NCBI GenBank assembly: GCA_002270565.1
Contig: NQMI01000051.1
Location: 62,001-126,000, forward strand
Source: Stenocarpella maydis
Lineage: Eukaryota > Ascomycota > Sordariomycetes > Diaporthales > Diaporthaceae
Length of the DNA: 64,000 bases
Direction of reading: 5' to 3'
The position numbers and the translations under genes were made by a program. Positions 58,615 through 64,000 of this stretch are shown piece after piece (position 1 is the first letter of the stretch; each line of letters begins with the position of its first letter). Below the pieces are notes generated by a model, which did not search any database, was not told where the DNA came from, and worked only from the letters and a program-made list of their open reading frames with translations.

Positions 58615-59826
58615 ATGGCTCCTGTACCATGCGCCATCTGTAAGACGGAGCGGGCTCTCATCAAGCGACCGAAGAATCACATGAAGCTCTGCAAGAATTG
58701 TTTCATCCAGGTCTTCGAGGACGAAATCCATCATACCATCACGTCTTCAAATCTGTTTTGCCGCGGAGAACGAGTGGCCATCGGTGCATCAGGTGGCAAA
58801 GATTCGACTGTGCTGGCCTCAGTCCTCAAGACACTGAATGAGCGCCACAACTACGGGCTGGACTTGGTGTTGCTGAGCGTGGACGAGGGTATCAAGGGCT
58901 ACCGAGACGACTCCCTGGAGACAGTCAAGCGGAACTCGGAACAGTATGATATGCCCCTGAAGATAGTGGGCTACGGCGAGCTCTATGGCTGGACGATGGA
59001 CCAGGTCGTTGAGACGATCGGGAAGAAGGGCAACTGCACCTACTGCGGTGTGTTTCGGAGGCAGGCGCTTGACCGTGGGGCAAAGATGCTCGAGATCAGA
59101 CATATCGTCACGGGCCATAACGCTGACGACGTCGCGGAAACTGTCCTAATGAACCTGCTCAGAGGGGATTTGCCCCGACTGTCACGGGCCACACACATCG
59201 TCACCGGAGATTCAAGCTCGGATGTCAAGCGGAGCAAGCCCCTCAAGTACTCATACGAGAAGGAGATCGTGCTGTATGCACACCACAAGAAACTCGACTA
59301 CTTCACCACCGAGTGCATATACAGCCCGGAGGCCTTCAGGGGGAGTGCTCGGAGTCTGATCAAAAACCTCGAGAAAGTTCGGCCGAGCGCCATCCTGGAC
59401 ATTGTACGCAGTGGTGAGGATATGGCCCGGCTTGTACCTGGAAAGCAGCCGGATAGATGTGCATGCAACGGAAAGCAACATCCAGTCACAGCGCCAGCCG
59501 AGGAGGATGAAAATGTGGGAGGCTGCGGTTCCGGCAATGGTCGCAGCACAGGGAACGAGATGGCGGCGATGGAGGCTGAATTACGGGTTAACGAAACGTC
59601 GACGAGGCTTGAAACGGACGTTACTGCTGCATTGCCTCTGAAGACGCGGCCAAACGGATCCAAGGAACTGCCAATACGGACCAGTAATCCCACAAATAAA
59701 TCTGGAGTGTCAGGACAGGTGCTGGGAAGGTGCGAGAAATGTGGCTACATGTCAAGTCAAGCAAGATGCCAGGCATGTATGCTGTTGGATGGCCTGAACA
59801 AGAACAGAGCAGAGATTCAGTTATAG
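58615..59826 (+). CDS. NCS6: Cytoplasmic tRNA 2-thiolation protein 1 (Ncs6/Ctu1)
   Basis: A single exon of 403 aa from ATG 58615 (an upstream in-frame codon at 58597 is not needed). Ncs6 with Ncs2 thiolates the wobble uridine U34 of cytosolic tRNA-Lys, -Glu and -Gln, using sulfur from Urm1. The N-terminal zinc finger ([15 protein letters not shown]), the PP-loop SGGKDS at 59-64, the [10 protein letters not shown] cysteines, [14 protein letters not shown], and the C-terminal zinc-binding [16 protein letters not shown] are all present. The region from about 300 to 370 (Ser/Glu-rich) is a lineage-variable linker. It is divergent from RPL8. Confidence 0.96.
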   Translation: MAPVPCAICKTERALIKRPKNHMKLCKNCFIQVFEDEIHHTITSSNLFCRGERVAIGASGGKDSTVLASVLKTLNERHNYGLDLVLLSVDEGIKGYRDDSLETVKRNSEQYDMPLKIVGYGELYGWTMDQVVETIGKKGNCTYCGVFRRQALDRGAKMLEIRHIVTGHNADDVAETVLMNLLRGDLPRLSRATHIVTGDSSSDVKRSKPLKYSYEKEIVLYAHHKKLDYFTTECIYSPEAFRGSARSLIKNLEKVRPSAILDIVRSGEDMARLVPGKQPDRCACNGKQHPVTAPAEEDENVGGCGSGNGRSTGNEMAAMEAELRVNETSTRLETDVTAALPLKTRPNGSKELPIRTSNPTNKSGVSGQVLGRCEKCGYMSSQARCQACMLLDGLNKNRAEIQL

Positions 59827-61307
59827 AATAAGATACCCGGCGCGGTTCACCCGTGCGCATCTTAACCGCACCAAATGTATGGATTCTCTCGGTATTGTGC
59901 CTATACCCCTGCAGGCACAAGCGATGCAAGGCCCTCTTCGACTCTTGCATCGTCTGCGCTAATAAATAAAGCAAGTCCGACGCGGCTGCTCCTCCCACGC
60001 AGTGTCTTCTGCAGAGTTGCGACCAAGCATATACAACTCTCCACCGTCAGGCGTTCCAATTTCGCGGCGAGGCGTGCAAAGAGCCGAACCTTCGTGCACT
60101 TCAAGAAATGTCCGCTCCATAGCCTATGGGTGGGGATCGATATTCATCTAGCATATGCGTCGCTCGACCTGAAATACTCGTTAGCCCTCTTGTACCAATA
60201 GCAAGTCCACAATAGCTGCCTCATACCCTCCAGGGATTATTCAACTCGAAGCCGTCGGGCGCCACTGGATTAGCGGTCTGGCCCCTGAGGAAGCCGGTTA
60301 ACCGCCTGTCGCGGTTCATCACTTTGTATCCCGGTCAGTATGGCGAACCTGCGTCGTTCTTCCCGTGCCTCGCCGACATACTCTGTCTGTCCCATTGATC
60401 CAGAGAGCGCCTTGCTCTCTTGCCTCCATTTTGGTAGTATTTGATATTAGCTAGTCCCACGCCGGAGACACCGAACATCTGCAACTCGTCTCAGCCAAAG
60501 TCGGACGATCGGGGCCTTCCTCTCATGTTCGTCCTAGTCCTATGTCCTAGGCCTTGGTCCTTACCGCAAGGATGATTCCATAAGGAATCAGGGTCTCGAA
60601 TGGGACGGGCATCGTGCTGGCTCGGTGGGTGTGATGCTTCGATTGGTTATTGGGTTCTGACGTCGCCGAGACTGCTTGTCCTTCGTCGTTAGAGTCGAGC
60701 AGACAGTCTGGTTGGAGCCGCGGACATCCGGCAGGCATCCTTATCTCAGTAACTGAGACCTCGGGATTACAACTAGGCTCCAATAACCCCAGCGCCAATT
60801 TGTGCCAGCTGCAGGTACGGCCTATGCTAGAATAATATTAGTCCACCCTGGTTTGCGCCGAGACAGCCCACTCCTGCACCTTCGTTTGCGACACACGTCT
60901 CGCCCTTGGGAGCTGGTCAGGCTTTTGGCGCGAACAGCTCGTCTGCAAGCTCGAAACGCGTAAAAGTGCACTTCCTTGGAGTAGCAACTGCCTAGTTTCC
61001 CATCGTTTATGATCGCCCGACCCTGCGCGTCAACCGCCACAGCGAACCACCGACGAATTCATCAGTGACGACTCTATGTGTGGCGCAACCAACCTCTAGT
61101 CGCAAAGCAAAGATTGCAGGCCAGAGCGATATCGAGTGTCCGATCTAGATACTACTGAATACATCAAGAGCCGGGAATGAGGTTAGGCACTTCAAAAGTG
61201 CCTCCCCGTCCGTAAGAAGGGTGGAGCAAGCCACGGGCAAGCTGTCGCTGGCAAGCAGGGCTTGGGAGGCGATTCAAAACAGGACGCCAACGAAGCTCCG
61301 CAGCTGG
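59827..61307. other. Intergenic, no supported gene
   Basis: About 1.5 kb. Frames up to 125 codons have no motifs. It must include the acetyltransferase promoter. Confidence 0.45.
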
Positions 61308-64000
61308 ATGTCAGCCGTTCCAAGCATGTCGGCAATGGGATCTACGCAGAGCGCTCACCTCACCGAGGACGAGTTGCAACAGAGCGCGACGAACACCGAC
61401 GAGGCTCCCGAGTTCGACCCAGAGGACGATGCTCCGGCCGAGGACGATCCAGATGCTGAAGGCGAAGAAGATGACGATGATGGCGGGGGCGGGGACGAGG
61501 ATGCCGAAGGTGAATACGAGGATCTAGACGTCCTGCCAGAAGATCCCGAAGAGGAGGATCAAGAAGGCGCCGGAGAATCTGGAGATGGCAACCTTGGAAG
61601 CGACATGGACGCCGAAGGAGAAGAAGACGATAATTACGACGACGATGCTGAAGGCGAACCGGATGATGAAGCGATGGGACAATCACATGTCGGCCGGGGC
61701 AAGGAGATTCCAGAAGACGATGAGGATGAGGAGGGCGTCGGCGCAGTTAAGCTGAGGCCAGGGGAGACCGACGATGAGGAAAGTGAGGCCAGCGAGGGCG
61801 AATCGTACCACGCCGAGAGTGAGGAGGCATCTGAAGGAGAGGCCGAATGGAACGTCGCTGCAGACAACGAAGATGACGACGACGAATCGGAGAATGCGCC
61901 GGCTAATATCTGCATGTTCTGCAAGCAAGACGAGGACAACGACCCCTGCGAAGAGTTTGAGATATTCCTGACTTGTACCGGATGCAGTGACAGTGGTTTG
62001 TGCCTTCTTCCTGTCATCGCGAAAAGCATGTGTGCTGACCGCAATACAGCTCACCAGCAGTGTGCTCGGGAGAACAAGGCGCTGGAGGGCAAGCAAAGTA
62101 AGTGGCCAGCCACCATAAGTGTACAGACCGCATGTCTAACCCTTATATCAATCACAGCCTCCAAGTCGTGGAGATGTCCCGAATGCCAAGAACATTCTGA
62201 AGCCGAGCAAGATGAATCTCAAGACGAGTCTCGAGGTGAACTGAATGATGAGTTGAATGGCATCGTCGACGCCGATTCACCCCCTGCCGCGAGACGGGCC
62301 TCGGCGCCGAAACTCGCCAGGGACCTTCTTCCATCACAACGGGGCGCAGTGAAGCCAGATTCACACTCCGTGTTCAACCAACTCGTCCTTGACGATGACC
62401 CCATGGACGGTTCGCGCGTGCTTAGAAAGCGCAAAACATCCTCGGCGGAAGCTGATGAGCACGTGGTTGGCCTCCGCAAACGACGCAAGAATACCGGGGA
62501 CAGCCACAGTGTTGAAGGGGCGGCCAACAGCGCGAACGGGGCCGACGAAGACAGCCGCCCACGTTCTGCGCGGTCCCTTCGCCTAAAGATATCGACGAAT
62601 GCGCCAGCAACAATCATCAAGAAAACCAGAACAACCCTTGTTGTGAGATTCCGTGTGGCGCCAACGGAACTTAAGAAGATCACATCCAGAAAACCCAAGC
62701 CATCAAGGGGCGGTGGTAGTGCACGCCGCACAACAGGATCCCGTCCAGCCAGAGCTGCTGGCCCCTCGCGCTCAAGGCGAGCGGCGGCACCGCCAATAGC
62801 ACCGTTCGCCTCAAACCTTTCGCAACCATTTTACTCGTTTTTCGACAAAGACATTGACGACAAAGGCAAACCGTATGGAGGCATTCTCACGGAGGCAGAG
62901 GCCGATACCTCTAAGACCGTGCCCACCAACGAGGACCGCCGCCGATTCGATGAGGCCAAACAGAGGGCCGAGGAGGACTGGCAGGAGCGGCTCCTGAAGA
63001 TGCAAGAGGAGATCGAGGTGCCATCCAAGAAGTCAAAGAAGTCGCAAGGGCCTGCAAGTCAAATCGAGTGCATCGAGTTTGGTGGCTGGGAAATCGACAC
63101 ATGGTATGCCGCTCCGTACCCGGAAGAATACAGCAGGAACCGGGTGCTTTTCATCTGCGAGTTCTGCCTCAAGTACATGAACTCCGACTACGTCGCCTGG
63201 CGGCACAAACTGAAATGCCCAGCGAAGCACCCTCCCGGGGATGAGATCTACAGGCATGTGTCCATCTCCGTCTTCGAAGTCGATGGTCGCAAGAACCCAG
63301 TCTACTGCCAGAACCTGTGTCTGTTGGCGAAGTTGTTCCTAGGCTCGAAGACGCTCTACTACGACGTTGAACCATTTCTGTTCTACGTACTTTGCGAGTA
63401 CGACGACCTCGGGTACCATTTTGTTGGCTACTTCTCAAAGGAGAAGAGGGCCAGCAGCCAGAACAACGTCTCATGTATCCTGACCTTACCGATCCACCAG
63501 CGAAAGGGATATGGCAACCTCCTGATCGATTTCTCCTACCTCCTTACGAGGGTAGAGGGGAAAACCGGATCTCCAGAGAAGCCGTTGTCGGACATGGGTC
63601 TGGTGTCATATCGAAACTACTGGCGCCTGGTAATGTGCCGTTATCTTCTCCAGCACTGTCCAGAGGACAAACACGTGAAGAAGGGCCTCAGCATCAAGCA
63701 GATATCTGACGACACTGGACTCACGGCGGACGATGTTATTTCGGCCTTGGAGGGGCTGAGATGTCTCGTGCGCGACCCGCAAACCCAGCTCTACGCCTTC
63801 AGGGTTGACATACAGTTCTGTAAGGAGTACGTTGCAAAGTGGGAGTCCAAGAACTATGTCCAACTCGACCCGAGCATGTTGACTTGGACGCCCTATGTTA
63901 TGGGTCGCAGCAACGCTACAAACTTCGAACTGGCACCCGCCATTCATGCCATCGCCCCTAGGGAGGAAGACGACGAGCAGAAAGACGAAGCTGTGGTTGC
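61308..64000 (+). CDS. SAS3: MYST histone acetyltransferase with PHD finger (Sas3/KAT6-like), C-terminus off the edge
   Basis: Exons 61308-61992, 62050-62097 and 62158-64000 (still open at the edge), with introns of 57 and 60 nt. The N-terminal 200 residues are strongly acidic. A PHD-type zinc finger spans the two introns (CMFCKQDEDNDPCEE, TCTGCSD, HQQCAREN, WRCPEC). A long basic linker follows, then the MYST domain: the C2HC finger FICEFCLKYMNSDYVAWRHKLKCP, the catalytic Cys region SCILTLP, the acetyl-CoA loop HQRKGYGNLLIDFSY and the Glu in GSPEKPLSDMG. A PHD plus MYST arrangement is that of Sas3 (NuA3) and KAT6, which acetylate histone H3 in the nucleus. The first intron uses a GTGGTT donor, which is weak; it was chosen because it restores the PHD spacing. 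ATG 61308 is the first in frame, but the frame is open upstream. Confidence 0.92.
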   Translation, partial: MSAVPSMSAMGSTQSAHLTEDELQQSATNTDEAPEFDPEDDAPAEDDPDAEGEEDDDDGGGGDEDAEGEYEDLDVLPEDPEEEDQEGAGESGDGNLGSDMDAEGEEDDNYDDDAEGEPDDEAMGQSHVGRGKEIPEDDEDEEGVGAVKLRPGETDDEESEASEGESYHAESEEASEGEAEWNVAADNEDDDDESENAPANICMFCKQDEDNDPCEEFEIFLTCTGCSDSGLCLLPVIAKSMCADRNTAHQQCARENKALEGKQSKWPATISVQTACLTLISITASKSWRCPECQEHSEAEQDESQDESRGELNDELNGIVDADSPPAARRASAPKLARDLLPSQRGAVKPDSHSVFNQLVLDDDPMDGSRVLRKRKTSSAEADEHVVGLRKRRKNTGDSHSVEGAANSANGADEDSRPRSARSLRLKISTNAPATIIKKTRTTLVVRFRVAPTELKKITSRKPKPSRGGGSARRTTGSRPARAAGPSRSRRAAAPPIAPFASNLSQPFYSFFDKDIDDKGKPYGGILTEAEADTSKTVPTNEDRRRFDEAKQRAEEDWQERLLKMQEEIEVPSKKSKKSQGPASQIECIEFGGWEIDTWYAAPYPEEYSRNRVLFICEFCLKYMNSDYVAWRHKLKCPAKHPPGDEIYRHVSISVFEVDGRKNPVYCQNLCLLAKLFLGSKTLYYDVEPFLFYVLCEYDDLGYHFVGYFSKEKRASSQNNVSCILTLPIHQRKGYGNLLIDFSYLLTRVEGKTGSPEKPLSDMGLVSYRNYWRLVMCRYLLQHCPEDKHVKKGLSIKQISDDTGLTADDVISALEGLRCLVRDPQTQLYAFRVDIQFCKEYVAKWESKNYVQLDPSMLTWTPYVMGRSNATNFELAPAIHAIAPREEDDEQKDEAVV

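Noticed and set aside
1..64000. CRISPR arrays, operons, rRNA genes
   Set aside because: None seen; the window is eukaryotic nuclear DNA with introns.

Overview
The window is nuclear DNA of a filamentous ascomycete (Pezizomycotina, most likely Sordariomycetes). Genes are split by short introns of about 50-120 nt with GTRAGT-type donors, CTAAC/CTGAC branch sites and YAG acceptors. Coding strands alternate freely and there are no operons. One AT-rich, inverted-repeat-bounded island looks like a repeat degraded by repeat-induced point mutation (RIP). I cannot name the genus. Most exon structures below were worked out by hand from splice signals and reading-frame continuity.

Left part (1-14.5 kb), accessory and catabolic: a protein kinase-domain gene cut by the left edge, a weak small gene, a phenol 2-monooxygenase-type flavoprotein, a lineage-specific membrane/coiled-coil protein, a five-exon GMC alcohol oxidase and an Asp/Glu/hydantoin racemase. 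These share a theme of small-molecule catabolism but not an obvious cluster regulator.

Middle (15-23.3 kb), a zone of decay: a C2H2-type zinc-finger protein gene with one homopolymer frameshift and two in-frame TAA stops, and a secreted alginate-lyase-like gene with two nonsense codons and a one-base deletion. Two small candidate genes lie between them. The zone ends at an AT-rich element of about 0.8 kb with G/C-rich inverted termini. Three of the four nonsense changes fit C-to-T change at CpA (or its complement), so RIP or RIP leakage is a reasonable explanation.

Right part (23.7-64 kb), mostly conserved housekeeping: mitochondrial ribosomal protein bL33m; a 1413-residue coiled-coil protein; a single-pass membrane protein; nucleolar WD40 protein Enp2, divergent from Mediator subunit Med13; methylthioadenosine phosphorylase; a secreted protein; an ataxin-10-like protein; a second single-pass membrane protein; peroxisomal 3-ketoacyl-CoA thiolase with a visible PTS2; an ornithine cyclodeaminase/mu-crystallin family protein; a beta-carbonic anhydrase; ribosomal protein eL8, divergent from the tRNA-thiolation ATPase Ncs6/Ctu1; and a MYST histone acetyltransferase with a PHD finger that runs off the right edge.

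I did not find a clearly new multi-gene system. The strongest leads are the decay zone with its inverted-repeat AT-rich element, the uncharacterised coiled-coil protein, and small multi-exon genes that single-frame ORF scans miss.
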